This document shows positions 16,295 through 25,197 of a stretch of 64,000 nucleotides of DNA, piece by piece (position 1 is the stretch's first letter; every line of letters begins with the position of its first letter). The notes under the pieces are model-generated. The model did no database searches, was not told where the DNA came from, and saw only the letters and a program-made list of their open reading frames with translations. The position numbers and the translations under genes were made by a program. Origin of the DNA: Bacillus sp. E(2018) (GTDB taxonomy: Bacteria > Bacillota > Bacilli > Bacillales > Fictibacillaceae); contig NZ_SCOL01000003.1 in NCBI RefSeq assembly GCF_005503015.1, positions 62,001 through 126,000 on the forward strand. Reading direction: 5' to 3'.

Positions 16295-17193
16295 ATGTTG
16301 TCGTTTGTCATGAACTGACTAAACAATATGGTCGATCGAAAGCAATCCAAAATATGACCTTTCGGATAGCGGAAAATAAAATTACCGGTTTAATTGGAAG
16401 GAACGGAGCAGGAAAAACAACATTATTAAAAATAATTGCTGGTTATCTTCATCATTCTGCGGGTGACATACAGGTTTTCTCTGATAATCCGTTCAATAAT
16501 TTAAAGGTTTCGGCAAATACAATCTTCATCGATAACGAGATGAGTTTCTCACAAGGGTTAACATTAAAAGAACTGCTTGAAACAGCGGGGAGTTTTTACC
16601 CAAATTGGAACCACGACTTAGCGTTGAAATTATTTGATTATTTTTCTTTTAATCCTAATCAATATCATGGAAATCTCTCAAAGGGGATGAAGAGTACGTT
16701 TAATATGATCGTTGGTTTAGCTGCACGCTGCCCACTGACGATCATGGATGAGCCGACAAGCGGAATGGATTCTGCGACACGTAAGGACTTTTACCGAGCA
16801 TTATTAAAAGAATACATCGCCTATCCAAGAACAATCATTCTTTCTAGCCATCTATTAGATGAAGTAGAAGATTTGTTAGAAGAGGTTCTACTCATTAAGT
16901 CTGGTAAAAAGTGTCTTCACTTATCCATCGATCAGTTAAAGGAGTACGCGATTGGCGTGAGAGGAAAGACAGTTAACGTAGAGAAGTGGACAGAGAAGAT
17001 GGAACCCATTTCCGTGCAAGAGATCGGCGCAAATATGTCATACGCGGTCATAAGAAACGATCGTTCGATAAAAGAGTTAGAGGATGCTAGACAGTTAGGA
17101 TTAGAAGTCACGCCAGTTTCTGCAGAAGATATTTGCAGTTATTTAACAAGTAAAACAAAAGGTGGGATTGATCATGTATTTAGCAGAGGTTAA
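16291..17193 (+). CDS. ABC transporter ATP-binding protein (YtrB-like)
   Basis: A 300-residue ATPase with Walker A GRNGAGKTTL (~residue 35), a divergent signature LSKGMKS, Walker B LTIMDEPTSGMD and the switch His in SSHLLDE. A ~90-residue C-terminal extension follows, as in YtrB/BcrA-type exporters. The LSKGMKS signature is the form seen in GntR-linked exporters. It is translationally coupled to the regulator and overlaps the membrane gene by 20 bases. Together with 17174-17917 it likely forms an exporter. The cargo is unknown. Confidence 0.87.
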   Translation: MNVVVCHELTKQYGRSKAIQNMTFRIAENKITGLIGRNGAGKTTLLKIIAGYLHHSAGDIQVFSDNPFNNLKVSANTIFIDNEMSFSQGLTLKELLETAGSFYPNWNHDLALKLFDYFSFNPNQYHGNLSKGMKSTFNMIVGLAARCPLTIMDEPTSGMDSATRKDFYRALLKEYIAYPRTIILSSHLLDEVEDLLEEVLLIKSGKKCLHLSIDQLKEYAIGVRGKTVNVEKWTEKMEPISVQEIGANMSYAVIRNDRSIKELEDARQLGLEVTPVSAEDICSYLTSKTKGGIDHVFSRG

Positions 17194-17917
17194 GGCTTGG
17201 GACATCGTAAAGAAACAATATCGCTATAAGCTGAAATCATATTTCGGTGTGTTTACGTCGTTAATCGTGATCCAGCTGCTGGCGATTCTTTTTTCTTTTA
17301 ATGGAACGGGCATGGGTGGTGGTTCCTCAAATTCACTAAGCTATGAATTTTACTATTACACGAGTGATATCATCCTCGTTTTTATGATGATTTGGGCGTT
17401 CATAACAGCGATCATAATTACAACGAGAGCGTATCGGTATGACGATTTTTCTTTTGTAACGAATCGTGTCATAAGCCAAGTTTCTAACATTTTATTTCTT
17501 TTATCCTCTAGTATTTTTGCAGGCATAACGGTTTATCTTTCTACTCATCTGTTTCAGATCTTAGCTTTTTACTTCAAAGATAATTATTCAATCATCGTTG
17601 ATTCATTAACGGTTACTGAATTCGTCATGGGAATGATTACTTCCATTCTTTATATTTTTCTATTTGCTAGCGCAGGATATCTTGTTGGAATTTTAATTCA
17701 GCTGCATAAAGGTTTCTTGTTAATTATTCCTACTATCTTGTTTGGCGGCTTAATATTGGATGGAATAGGTGGCGATTCTAGGGTTATTGTAAATGTAACC
17801 ATGTTTTTTGGAGAAGAAACATCATTTATTCTGTTTATTTGTAAAATAGTTATCGTTTCGTCGTTTTTACTGCTGACTAGCTTAGGAATCTCTAACAGAA
17901 TGGAGGTAAGAAAATGA
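17174..17917 (+). CDS. ABC-2-like membrane subunit
   Basis: A 247-residue hydrophobic protein with about six membrane segments and no recognised catalytic motif. The start is ATG 17174, 8 bases after AGGTGGG; a GTG at 17162 lies within the SD and is less likely. It overlaps both neighbours, so expression is coupled to the ATPase. It should be the channel partner of the YtrB-like ATPase. Sequence identity to known permeases is not obvious to me. Confidence 0.7.
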   Translation: MYLAEVKAWDIVKKQYRYKLKSYFGVFTSLIVIQLLAILFSFNGTGMGGGSSNSLSYEFYYYTSDIILVFMMIWAFITAIIITTRAYRYDDFSFVTNRVISQVSNILFLLSSSIFAGITVYLSTHLFQILAFYFKDNYSIIVDSLTVTEFVMGMITSILYIFLFASAGYLVGILIQLHKGFLLIIPTILFGGLILDGIGGDSRVIVNVTMFFGEETSFILFICKIVIVSSFLLLTSLGISNRMEVRK

Positions 17918-18621
17918 TTATTATGTCTTTCTTGCCAATTTTGATAGTGTTTATTATCGTCGCTTTTGGAATTGGAATCATGAGATCAAATACTAAAGTA
18001 AGCTTAGGAACAAGAAAAATTCGCTGGATCCTCGGGGGATATACCATTATTCTAGCGATTGCTACAGTGATTTCATTAAGCGTTCTTCCCAACTACAAGA
18101 ATGATCAAAAAGTTGCTACGGCTGCAGAAATGACTAAAATAGAAGACGCTCAAACTAAAGCGATAGACAATTTGTATTCAGGAAATATTGATGACCTTGA
18201 TAAAGCATTTTTTGAAAAGAAGAAGTGGTCTTTCTCTACTGATAAAAAGTCGTTAGACATTGTTGTAGAAGAGGGAGAAACAGGCATCATGAGTGTTTTT
18301 GCTGAGCGGAAAAGCGCAAGTGATGGTGAGATTGAAGCCACTTACTATTTAGGAAAATCTTATATTGATGGTGTAGATTTTACAGATGAATTGCATCCGC
18401 CAGAGATTTTATTGAACGGACAACAGCTAACCGTAAATAATCCCCCTTTAGTGACTGTTAGTTTTTCAAGGTTTTCACCAGGCTTTGCATACAGCCAGTT
18501 CTCTAAGGATGGACACTTTAGTCAAGAAAATCGCAGCTCTGTGATCGGCCGTGATTTTATTCTTTTAAAAGTACCAAAGGATATTGAGATTAACGGTGAT
18601 ATTAGCTGGATAAACGAATAG
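17914..18621 (+). CDS. Membrane protein of unknown function in the GntR-ABC operon
   Basis: A 235-residue protein with two N-terminal membrane segments (about residues 4-22 and 36-58) and a ~175-residue soluble domain rich in charged residues and beta strands, probably outside the cell. It overlaps the permease gene by ATGA. I recognise no domain. Co-translation suggests it is an accessory part of the exporter, for example a sensor or substrate-delivery subunit, as YtrC/YtrD-type extra subunits are in B. subtilis; this is inference from position only. Confidence 0.65.
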   Translation: MIIMSFLPILIVFIIVAFGIGIMRSNTKVSLGTRKIRWILGGYTIILAIATVISLSVLPNYKNDQKVATAAEMTKIEDAQTKAIDNLYSGNIDDLDKAFFEKKKWSFSTDKKSLDIVVEEGETGIMSVFAERKSASDGEIEATYYLGKSYIDGVDFTDELHPPEILLNGQQLTVNNPPLVTVSFSRFSPGFAYSQFSKDGHFSQENRSSVIGRDFILLKVPKDIEINGDISWINE

Positions 18622-18634
18622 AGGGGAGCTTGTT

Positions 18635-19738
18635 ATGTTGGAAAACAATAACACTTTAATCGAGGCCTACAAAAATGCAAAATACCAAGTAACCGGACAC
18701 GGAAAAAGAGATGTTTCTGTTCTGTTAGATTCTCTTTCCATTCAAACAGGTCAGGAAGAAAGTGATATGTATGGCAGTGGCCACATCATTGATAGCTTTC
18801 AAGAAAAGATGGCTGCTTATTTAGGAAAAGAATCTGCTGTATTTTTCCCAAGTGGGACGATGGCCCAACAAATCGCCATGCGCATTTGGTGTGATGAAAA
18901 GGGAATTAGGAAAGTTGCCTATCATCCCCTATGTCACTTGGAAATTCACGAAGAAGATGGTTTAAAAGAACTTCACCATATTGAACCCGTGCTGCTTGCT
19001 GATGCCAATGAGATCATCAAGCTCGATGACGTGGTAAATATGAAGGAGTACGTTTCTTGTTTATTACTTGAACTTCCTCAGCGGGAGATCGGCGGACAAC
19101 TGCCAACTTTTGAAGAATTACAGGGAATTTCTGATTATTGCAGAGAGAAAGGAATTAGACTTCATCTGGATGGAGCAAGACTGTTTGAAATTCTCCCATT
19201 TTATAAAAAGACAGCCGCTGAAGTTTGTGCACTTTTTGATAGTGTATATGTTTCTTTTTACAAAGGGATTGGTGGAGTTGCTGGTGCAATCTTAGCGGGG
19301 CCAAAAGACTTTACTGAGACATCAAAGATTTGGAAAAGACGTCATGGTGGTGATTTGATCAGTCTTTATCCATATATCTTAAGCGCAGATTTTTATTTCG
19401 ATCAGCGAGTTGGAAAAATGGAAGAGTATTATGAGGGAGCAAAGGAATTAGCAGCACTCTATAACGAGTGTGAAGGTGTACGCACCCTTCCTATAACGCC
19501 TGTTTCAAACATGTTTCATGTCCATGTACAGGCACCAAAACATGAAATTGAACGCATTTTGGCAGACACTTATGGTGAAAGTGGAGTTGGATTAACAGGA
19601 CATCTTCGCGAGAATGGTGAGAATCGTTGTTTCTTTGAAGTGAGCATAGGGGACAATTATTTAGCAGTACCTAATAGTGATTTGAAACAGACATTCACAC
19701 TGCTGAATAAGAAGTTGGAGACAAGAACTTTAGTATAA
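18635..19738 (+). CDS. Threonine aldolase / beta-eliminating lyase family enzyme
   Basis: A 367-residue PLP enzyme of the Beta_elim_lyase family. It shows the glycine-rich SGTMAQQIAMRIW segment, HLDGARLFE (Asp that pairs with the pyridine nitrogen) and SFYKGIGG, whose Lys should form the Schiff base. Low-specificity L-threonine aldolases cleave threonine to glycine and acetaldehyde. AGGGGAGC precedes the ATG 13 bases after the preceding gene, so it may be the last cistron of the GntR-ABC operon. There is no functional link to the exporter that I can name. Confidence 0.8.
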   Translation: MLENNNTLIEAYKNAKYQVTGHGKRDVSVLLDSLSIQTGQEESDMYGSGHIIDSFQEKMAAYLGKESAVFFPSGTMAQQIAMRIWCDEKGIRKVAYHPLCHLEIHEEDGLKELHHIEPVLLADANEIIKLDDVVNMKEYVSCLLLELPQREIGGQLPTFEELQGISDYCREKGIRLHLDGARLFEILPFYKKTAAEVCALFDSVYVSFYKGIGGVAGAILAGPKDFTETSKIWKRRHGGDLISLYPYILSADFYFDQRVGKMEEYYEGAKELAALYNECEGVRTLPITPVSNMFHVHVQAPKHEIERILADTYGESGVGLTGHLRENGENRCFFEVSIGDNYLAVPNSDLKQTFTLLNKKLETRTLV

Positions 19739-19790
19739 ATAATAACGAAGTAACTTAGGGGAAAATGATAGAGACTATTTAAAACAGCAA

Positions 19791-19814
19791 AGAACTGCTA
19801 ATCATAGCAGTTCT
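19791..19814. terminator. Hairpin between convergent genes
   Basis: A perfect 10-bp stem AGAACTGCTA / TAGCAGTTCT with an ATCA loop lies between the threonine-aldolase gene (+) and tasA (-). T runs are weak on both sides. Confidence 0.6.
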
Positions 19815-19828
19815 AGCTTGTTCTATAT

Positions 19829-20443
19829 TTAGTTATTCTCTGGGTCCGTATCATCGTTATAAGCACCTGGTGCTTGTTTCGCGTTGAACGTCCAATCCAC
19901 TTGAAGCTTGTCACCTTGGAACTGGTTTTGATCTTCGCCATTATCTACGAATTGGAACAACACGAACATTTTTTCTTTCTCACCTGGAGGAATTCCATCA
20001 GGACGCTGTGTGGTGCCAACAAACTCGTCAATTGCTGTAAGATCGGGTTGTTTTTCTTTCAGTTGTGCCAATGTTGTCTCAACGACAGGTACAGTTGCGC
20101 TGCTCGTGTTGTACATGATGGTAACTTTAATGTGGTTTGCAAGATCATCTGTATTATCAGATTTGGCATCTTCAACTGTATATTTTGTATCTAGCAATAC
20201 TTGATAAATGTCTAGAGAGCCCTTGTTCTCAAACGTAAATTCACGGTAAACTTCATCGCCAGGTTTAATGTTATTGATGTTAACCACAGCGTTTGGATTG
20301 ATGGAAAGATCTAACGTACCTGCAGCGAAGGTGTTCTTCGTTTCGAACGTGTCACTAAAGTAAGCGAACGTTCCTCCTCCCATTAAAGATAAACCTAGTG
20401 CAGCTGTCATGACGCCTTTGCTAATTGTCTTCGTAAATCCCAT
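19829..20443 (-). CDS. tasA: TasA/CalY (camelysin) family extracellular fibre protein
   Basis: A 204-residue secreted protein. The SipW-type signal peptide contains GGGTFAYFSDTE-like sequence (AYFSD at the cleavage region), then NTFAAGTLDLSIN and the beta-rich VNINNIKPGDEVYREFTFEN domain typical of TasA/camelysin. The acidic C-tail is DDTDPENN. TasA forms biofilm amyloid-like fibres in B. subtilis; camelysin is its B. cereus relative. The ATG at 20443 is set by GGAGG nine bases upstream. It is the last gene of the operon with sipW and the gene at 21089-21688. Part of a 70-base gap separates it from sipW. Confidence 0.88.
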   Translation of the reverse strand: MGFTKTISKGVMTAALGLSLMGGGTFAYFSDTFETKNTFAAGTLDLSINPNAVVNINNIKPGDEVYREFTFENKGSLDIYQVLLDTKYTVEDAKSDNTDDLANHIKVTIMYNTSSATVPVVETTLAQLKEKQPDLTAIDEFVGTTQRPDGIPPGEKEKMFVLFQFVDNGEDQNQFQGDKLQVDWTFNAKQAPGAYNDDTDPENN

Positions 20444-20523
20444 TCTTCTCAACCTCCATAGATATGTAATTTAGATTTATTAAACTCGTATGTATGGTTA
20501 CATACATAGAGAGCTAACCGTGT

Positions 20524-21069
20524 TTATGCTTTTTCAACATCTAGTTTTCTAGCTGCTTTTACTATAGAAAAGACAGCTGAACTAAATAAAAAGAACCCTG
20601 GAATAAATAACAAAAGCGCAGATGCTTCCTTAGATTGAGTCACGTTTAATGCATATCCGACATATGGAATCGTAAATCCTGTGTAGCTACCAATCACGTC
20701 ATTTAAAGGAACTGACCACATATCAGGTCCGTCATTGTTATCTCCTTTGGTGTTATAAGAAACTTGTCCACTTTTATTTTCAACATCGATAATTCTATGA
20801 GTAATCAGCTTATCTTCCATTTGAAAAGTGATAATATCGCCTTTTTTAAAGGTAGTGGTATCGTCTGCCTGTTTAATAGAGATGATAGATCCTGTTTGAA
20901 AGCTAGGTTCCATAGATCCGGACAACACCGCTTTAATCTGATAGCCAAAAAAGGAAGGTTCTGCTCCTGAGACACGTGACGATAGGATGATAAAAGCAAG
21001 CAGACAGAGCAATATGATAAAAGAGGAGCTTGCTAGTTTAGTGGTGATTTTCAACAGTCTTTTCATCAT
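20524..21069 (-). CDS. sipW: Signal peptidase I, SipW (ER) type
   Basis: A 181-residue membrane protease with an N-terminal and a C-terminal membrane segment. The catalytic Ser52 is in VLSGSMEPSF. His91 in ITHRII replaces the Lys of classical SPases, the mark of ER-type SipW, and KGDNNDGPD supplies the Asp box. It processes TasA and TapA in B. subtilis, and the AYFSD-type signal of TasA next door fits. The frame is open upstream, but GAGGG places the start at the ATG pair 21069/21066. It lies 19 bases after the preceding gene's stop in the same operon. Confidence 0.9.
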   Translation of the reverse strand: MMKRLLKITTKLASSSFIILLCLLAFIILSSRVSGAEPSFFGYQIKAVLSGSMEPSFQTGSIISIKQADDTTTFKKGDIITFQMEDKLITHRIIDVENKSGQVSYNTKGDNNDGPDMWSVPLNDVIGSYTGFTIPYVGYALNVTQSKEASALLLFIPGFFLFSSAVFSIVKAARKLDVEKA

Positions 21070-21088
21070 GTTTTGTTTCTCCCTCGTT

Positions 21089-21688
21089 TTAATTAAGATC
21101 TTTTTGTTCTGTATGATCAGCAGAACTTTCCACCTCTGTTGTTTCAACAGGATCTTCATTCTTCTTCTCTGCATCTTCCAAGTTACTGATGCGAACTTCA
21201 ATAGAATGACGTAAAGATTTAATAGTGTGTAGGTCCACTGTTTCTTTTATTGTTTTGCTCAGTTCGTTTACCTCAATACAGCCTTCATAGACAAATTGAT
21301 ATGCCTTTGAATCCAGTTTCCTCACCTGTTTCTCGTAGTTCAAAAGCTCATTATGTACGTCTTCAAAATCTTGAAGTAGTGTGTGAAGAGTTTGTTCTAT
21401 TTCTTTCATCTCAGCTAGTAGCTGTTGTAATTCTAGTAAATTTGCATCATTCTCCACGTTCGGAACAGTGTTGTATAAAGAGCGTATGTCAGAATAAGTA
21501 GATATAGCTTTCCCGCTAAGATCCCCTACTGTGTCTGGAAAAACAACTGCTGCAGACAGTTCAACGGGTTTTATTTGAGCTTGGCTAGAAAAGGCTGCTT
21601 CGGTTTGACCGGTAATTTGAACACCACAATAAAAAGAAAGAGAGTATAACCCTAACAGAACAGCCCCTTTATGAAACTTGCCTTTCAT
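21089..21688 (-). CDS. Secreted protein in the TapA position of the sipW-tasA operon
   Basis: A 199-residue protein with an N-terminal signal (GAVLLGLYSLSFYCGVQI) ending in TEAAFSSQAQ, similar to the SipW-processed A(Y/F)SxxA pattern. The rest is mainly helical, with a long coiled-coil-like central region (LLELQQLLAEMKEIEQTLHTL, shown in part) and an acidic tail. It occupies the tapA position upstream of sipW-tasA but is not similar to B. subtilis TapA as far as I can see. It may belong to the DUF4047 group of B. cereus-type bacteria. A role in anchoring or nucleating the fibres is inferred from context. Confidence 0.65.
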   Translation of the reverse strand: MKGKFHKGAVLLGLYSLSFYCGVQITGQTEAAFSSQAQIKPVELSAAVVFPDTVGDLSGKAISTYSDIRSLYNTVPNVENDANLLELQQLLAEMKEIEQTLHTLLQDFEDVHNELLNYEKQVRKLDSKAYQFVYEGCIEVNELSKTIKETVDLHTIKSLRHSIEVRISNLEDAEKKNEDPVETTEVESSADHTEQKDLN

Positions 21689-21843
21689 ATCAGCCCTCCT
21701 CGTCTAGTGATTTGACCCTATTATTACAGAATGTGTTTGAGATTGTTATTGGGTTAATTTATCTATAAAATATAGAAACTTTTTGTCGAAAATAGCCTCT
21801 AGAAGCTATTAACGCTTGAAGAACGGAGTATAAATTAACCCAA

Positions 21844-21871
21844 TTGACCACTTTTACAATGTTCTTAATAA
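21844..21871 (+). promoter_or_regulatory. Promoter of the M4 protease gene
   Basis: TTGACC at 21844-21849 is followed after 16 bases by TAATAA at 21866-21871. It overlaps in-frame codons upstream of the TTG at 21916, which supports that TTG as the true start. Confidence 0.55.
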
Positions 21872-21915
21872 TTGGAATTATTCCGGAAGCACAATTTAAT
21901 GAAGAGGTGAATGGG

Positions 21916-23661
21916 TTGAAAAAGAAAAGAAAAAACCGATTGAACAAAAAAGTGGTAATCCCAGCAGTTTTAGCATTGTCCGTTACACTTGGAGGATTTT
22001 CATCAGCTGGATACAAGGCACATGCGGATACTTCAACTGTTTTATTCCAAGCTCCTGAAGGATTGAGTAAAGCTGATGTCGTTAAAGCGTATCTTCAATC
22101 ACAAGTCATTTCTGAGGTTGGAGCAAAATCAACATCTTTACTAGGAGAGCAGTTTAAGATCGTAGAAGAGTTTACAGATAGTAGCACAAATACATACCAC
22201 GTGCGTACTATTGAGCAATACAACGGGATTCCCATCTACGGCAGTGGACAAACCGTTGCATTAGATGCAAACAACAATGTGTATGCGTCATTTGGACAGG
22301 TGACTCAAAAACTAAGTCGATCCATCATTCCTACAGATCCATCCATCACGAAGGAAGATGCAGAGAGAACAGCTAAAGAGCAAGTAGTTGCTAAGATTGG
22401 AGAAGTTAAGCAGTATGACGGAGTAGAAACCGAATTAACAATCTATCCGCATGAAGGAAGAAACTACTTAACATACTTAGTCAAAGTTTCGACTTCTGTT
22501 CCTGCACCTGGGTATTATCATTATTTTATTGATGCAACTACTGGAGAGATCGTTGATCAGTTTAACGCGGTACATGAAGCAGATGCTCCAGCAGTCACGC
22601 CGATAACAGGAAGAGGACTAGATGTATTCGGTAAAGTTCAAAACTTTATCGCTGTAAAAGATAGTACATCCGGGAAAAGCTATCTGCATGGTGCCGCAAT
22701 AGGAGGAGGAACAACGACGAATCCGAACATCGTCCCGGTTCATACGTACAAAGCGAACCGCATGGGTGAAACACCTTTCATCCTACTATCCGGACTTTTT
22801 GGATTCTCAGGTTTTGAAGTAGAAACAGGTACGTCTTTCTTTGCAGATCCAGCAGCGGTTTCAGCTCATACGAACTCTATCAAAGTAAATACGTATTACC
22901 AAAATATTCACAAACGGAACAGTATCGATGGAAACGGAATGCCGATCATAAGCACGGTCCACATTGGATCTAAATGGAACAATGCGGCATGGAACGGAAA
23001 GCAGATGCTTTACGGAGATGGTGACGGTATTCTGTTCAGTTCACTAGCAGGTGCGATGGATGTTGCAGGTCATGAGATGACACATGGTGTAATCTCGAAA
23101 ACTGCAAACTTAACCTATCAAGGAGAATCTGGTGCAATTAATGAGTCACTAGCTGATATCTTTGGTGCATTGTCTGAAATGCATTCACACGGGTTGACAA
23201 GCCCATCTGAATGGGAAATGGGGGAAGATATTTTCACACCAAACGTACCAGGTGATGGCGGACTTCGTTCTATGAGCAATCCAAAATCCAAGAAGCTTTC
23301 TGCAGCTTACGGATTAAAGGATAATGCATATCCTGATCATTATGAAGACCGTTATTTAGGTGAGCTGGATAAGGGCGGGGTTCATATTAACAGCTCCATC
23401 AACAATAAAGCAGCTTATCTCATCTCCGAGGGAGGAGAGCACCATGGAGTTAAAGTCACGGGTATCACACGTTCGAAAACAGAGAAAATCTTTTACCGTG
23501 CTTTAACGAACTATCTTGTACCATCATCAGGATTCAAAGAGATGCGTGCTGCAGCGATTCAATCCGCTCGAGATCTTTATCCAGACCGTAATGGAGCTCC
23601 ATCTGCCGAAACAAAAGCAGTAATGGCAGCATACGATGCGATTGGTGTACCGGCTCAATAA
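21916..23661 (+). CDS. Neutral metalloprotease, thermolysin family (M4, bacillolysin-like)
   Basis: A 581-residue preproenzyme secreted to degrade protein. A Lys/Arg-rich signal peptide ends near YKAHA. An FTP/PepSY propeptide (~residues 40-230) follows, then the peptidase domain with zinc motif H386-E387-M-T-H390, third ligand Glu410 in GAINESLADIF, and catalytic His490 in GGVHINS. The start is TTG behind GAGGTG; it fits the signal peptide and lies after the promoter. The next gene encodes an HTH-TPR regulator, an arrangement resembling npr-nprR of the B. cereus group. A terminator lies after the gene. Confidence 0.92.
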   Translation: MKKKRKNRLNKKVVIPAVLALSVTLGGFSSAGYKAHADTSTVLFQAPEGLSKADVVKAYLQSQVISEVGAKSTSLLGEQFKIVEEFTDSSTNTYHVRTIEQYNGIPIYGSGQTVALDANNNVYASFGQVTQKLSRSIIPTDPSITKEDAERTAKEQVVAKIGEVKQYDGVETELTIYPHEGRNYLTYLVKVSTSVPAPGYYHYFIDATTGEIVDQFNAVHEADAPAVTPITGRGLDVFGKVQNFIAVKDSTSGKSYLHGAAIGGGTTTNPNIVPVHTYKANRMGETPFILLSGLFGFSGFEVETGTSFFADPAAVSAHTNSIKVNTYYQNIHKRNSIDGNGMPIISTVHIGSKWNNAAWNGKQMLYGDGDGILFSSLAGAMDVAGHEMTHGVISKTANLTYQGESGAINESLADIFGALSEMHSHGLTSPSEWEMGEDIFTPNVPGDGGLRSMSNPKSKKLSAAYGLKDNAYPDHYEDRYLGELDKGGVHINSSINNKAAYLISEGGEHHGVKVTGITRSKTEKIFYRALTNYLVPSSGFKEMRAAAIQSARDLYPDRNGAPSAETKAVMAAYDAIGVPAQ

Positions 23662-23670
23662 GTCTATACG

Positions 23671-23704
23671 ATCCACGAGAGATAATTCTTTCGTGGATTT
23701 TTTA
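23671..23704 (+). terminator. Terminator after the M4 protease
   Basis: ATCCACGAGAGA / TCTTTCGTGGAT stem with a 4-base loop, then a T run. Confidence 0.88.
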
Positions 23705-23811
23705 TGGAAAAATAGTAGGTATTAAGGATTAAAAACATGACTTTTGAAGGAAAAAACCAATTTTGAAAGAAACTTTTATCATTAAACATTTGTTCATGAG
23801 GAGAGACACAT

Positions 23812-25053
23812 ATGATTGAGGGAGAAATTATAAAATTTTATCGTAAAAGAAGAGGACTTTCTCAAGAACAACTGGGCAAAGATATTTGTACGACAACACA
23901 TGTTAGTAAAATCGAGCGTGGGCAGACGAAGTACTCAACGGAGATTATAGCGCTATTCTCAAAACGGCTTGATATCGATATACAGAAGGAGATGCAGTTC
24001 TTTCAAGATATGGAGAAGAAACTCCATCAATGGCACAACTCTATTATCATGCAAAGAATGAAAGAAGTAGAGAAGACAAAAAGTGAACTAGATCAATTTC
24101 CCATTGTTCAATCCTCAAAACATGCAGCACTCTATCAGATGGTGCTTGCTCGATATTACCTTTTGAAAAATGAGCCGCAAAAAGCAGCAGAAATACTAAA
24201 ACGAATAAAAACGGAACACCTGACTCCTTATGAGGACAACATGTATAAGCATGTAAAGGGAATCTATTATTTGCAGAAGTATAACAATTTTCATGTTGAG
24301 AATCGTAAGAAAGCGATTGAGCTCTTGAGTACGATTGATAAGATCTCCTATGGAAATGAAGAATACTGTTATCATTTAGCGATGGCTTATCAATGGGTTG
24401 AATCCAAAACGATGGCTTATATCAATGCTAAAAAAGCTGTGGACTATTTTAAGAGAAACAACAACTTCTCAAGAGCCATCCAAGCAGAATCAGTCATGTT
24501 GCTTCAAATAGAATGCACAACACAACATGAATTCGAACAAAAAGTTAACCGTTATCTTCAGTTGATTCAGGATAGCGAAACGCTAAACGAAATTGGTATT
24601 ATCGGAATGCTTCTACACAATCTAGGACTTGAATTTTTCAAAAGAAAAGATTATAAAAATGCGCATATCTATTACCGAAAAGCGTTAAAGATGGCTGATA
24701 AAAAAACAGCGATTTATTTAAATCGATTGTATAATTTTTTGGACAACAGTATTGATGGAAAACTTCAGTCTCAAAGGCAAAATTTAAAAAACGCAGAAGA
24801 AGGATTAACAGCAGCCAGAATGTTAAAGCACCTTTTATATTTACACTTGTTTCAACTTCACGTATTTATTATAAAGGGCGAGACTGATGCTTATTTCAGT
24901 TACTTAGAAAATATAGCTATGCGATTTTTTCAAGATCAAAATCAATTTAGCAGAATAGAAAAGTTTGGAAAGCAGCTTTACCACTATTATGCCGACACGA
25001 AACAGTACGAAAAAGCAGTTGAAATTTCCGCTCTTTTCTTAGTGAGAGATTAA
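23812..25053 (+). CDS. XRE-family HTH and TPR regulator (RRNPP, NprR/PlcR-like)
   Basis: A 413-residue cytoplasmic regulator. Residues ~5-60 form an XRE helix-turn-helix (YRKRRGLSQEQLGKDI, THVSKIERGQTKYS). The remainder is a run of TPR helices (for example LARYYLLKNEPQKAAEILKR, YKNAHIYYRKALKMA). Length and layout match NprR and PlcR, which bind a short exported-and-reimported peptide. GAGGAGAG precedes the ATG. It follows the neutral protease, as nprR neighbours nprA in the B. cereus group, but no NprX-like pro-peptide frame is visible before or after it. Regulation of the protease is inferred. Confidence 0.82.
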   Translation: MIEGEIIKFYRKRRGLSQEQLGKDICTTTHVSKIERGQTKYSTEIIALFSKRLDIDIQKEMQFFQDMEKKLHQWHNSIIMQRMKEVEKTKSELDQFPIVQSSKHAALYQMVLARYYLLKNEPQKAAEILKRIKTEHLTPYEDNMYKHVKGIYYLQKYNNFHVENRKKAIELLSTIDKISYGNEEYCYHLAMAYQWVESKTMAYINAKKAVDYFKRNNNFSRAIQAESVMLLQIECTTQHEFEQKVNRYLQLIQDSETLNEIGIIGMLLHNLGLEFFKRKDYKNAHIYYRKALKMADKKTAIYLNRLYNFLDNSIDGKLQSQRQNLKNAEEGLTAARMLKHLLYLHLFQLHVFIIKGETDAYFSYLENIAMRFFQDQNQFSRIEKFGKQLYHYYADTKQYEKAVEISALFLVRD

Positions 25054-25067
25054 ATAAAGTTTTATGT

Positions 25068-25104
25068 AAGATAGGTTGGATCTTAAGTCCCCTGTCTTTT
25101 TTTG
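25068..25104 (+). terminator. Terminator after the HTH-TPR regulator
   Basis: AAGATAGG / CCTGTCTT stem (one G-U pair) with a 15-base loop, followed by a seven-T run. Confidence 0.75.
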
Positions 25105-25128
25105 TTCAAAAAAGTTAGAAAATTTGTA

Positions 25129-25180
25129 TTGAAAGTTATTTTCGAGTCAGTTATAATTCTCATTAACGAAAGCGCTTTCG
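25129..25180 (+). promoter_or_regulatory. Promoter and operator of the LacI-family gene
   Basis: TTGAAA (25129-25134), 17 bases, then TATAAT (25152-25157) is a near-ideal sigma-A promoter. The perfect palindrome CGAAAGCGCTTTCG at 25167-25180 covers the transcription start region. It resembles cre but has C and G at the ends, like the two sites at 26227-26275, so autorepression by the LacI protein is likely. Confidence 0.82.
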
Positions 25181-25197
25181 GTAAAGAGGAGATAACA

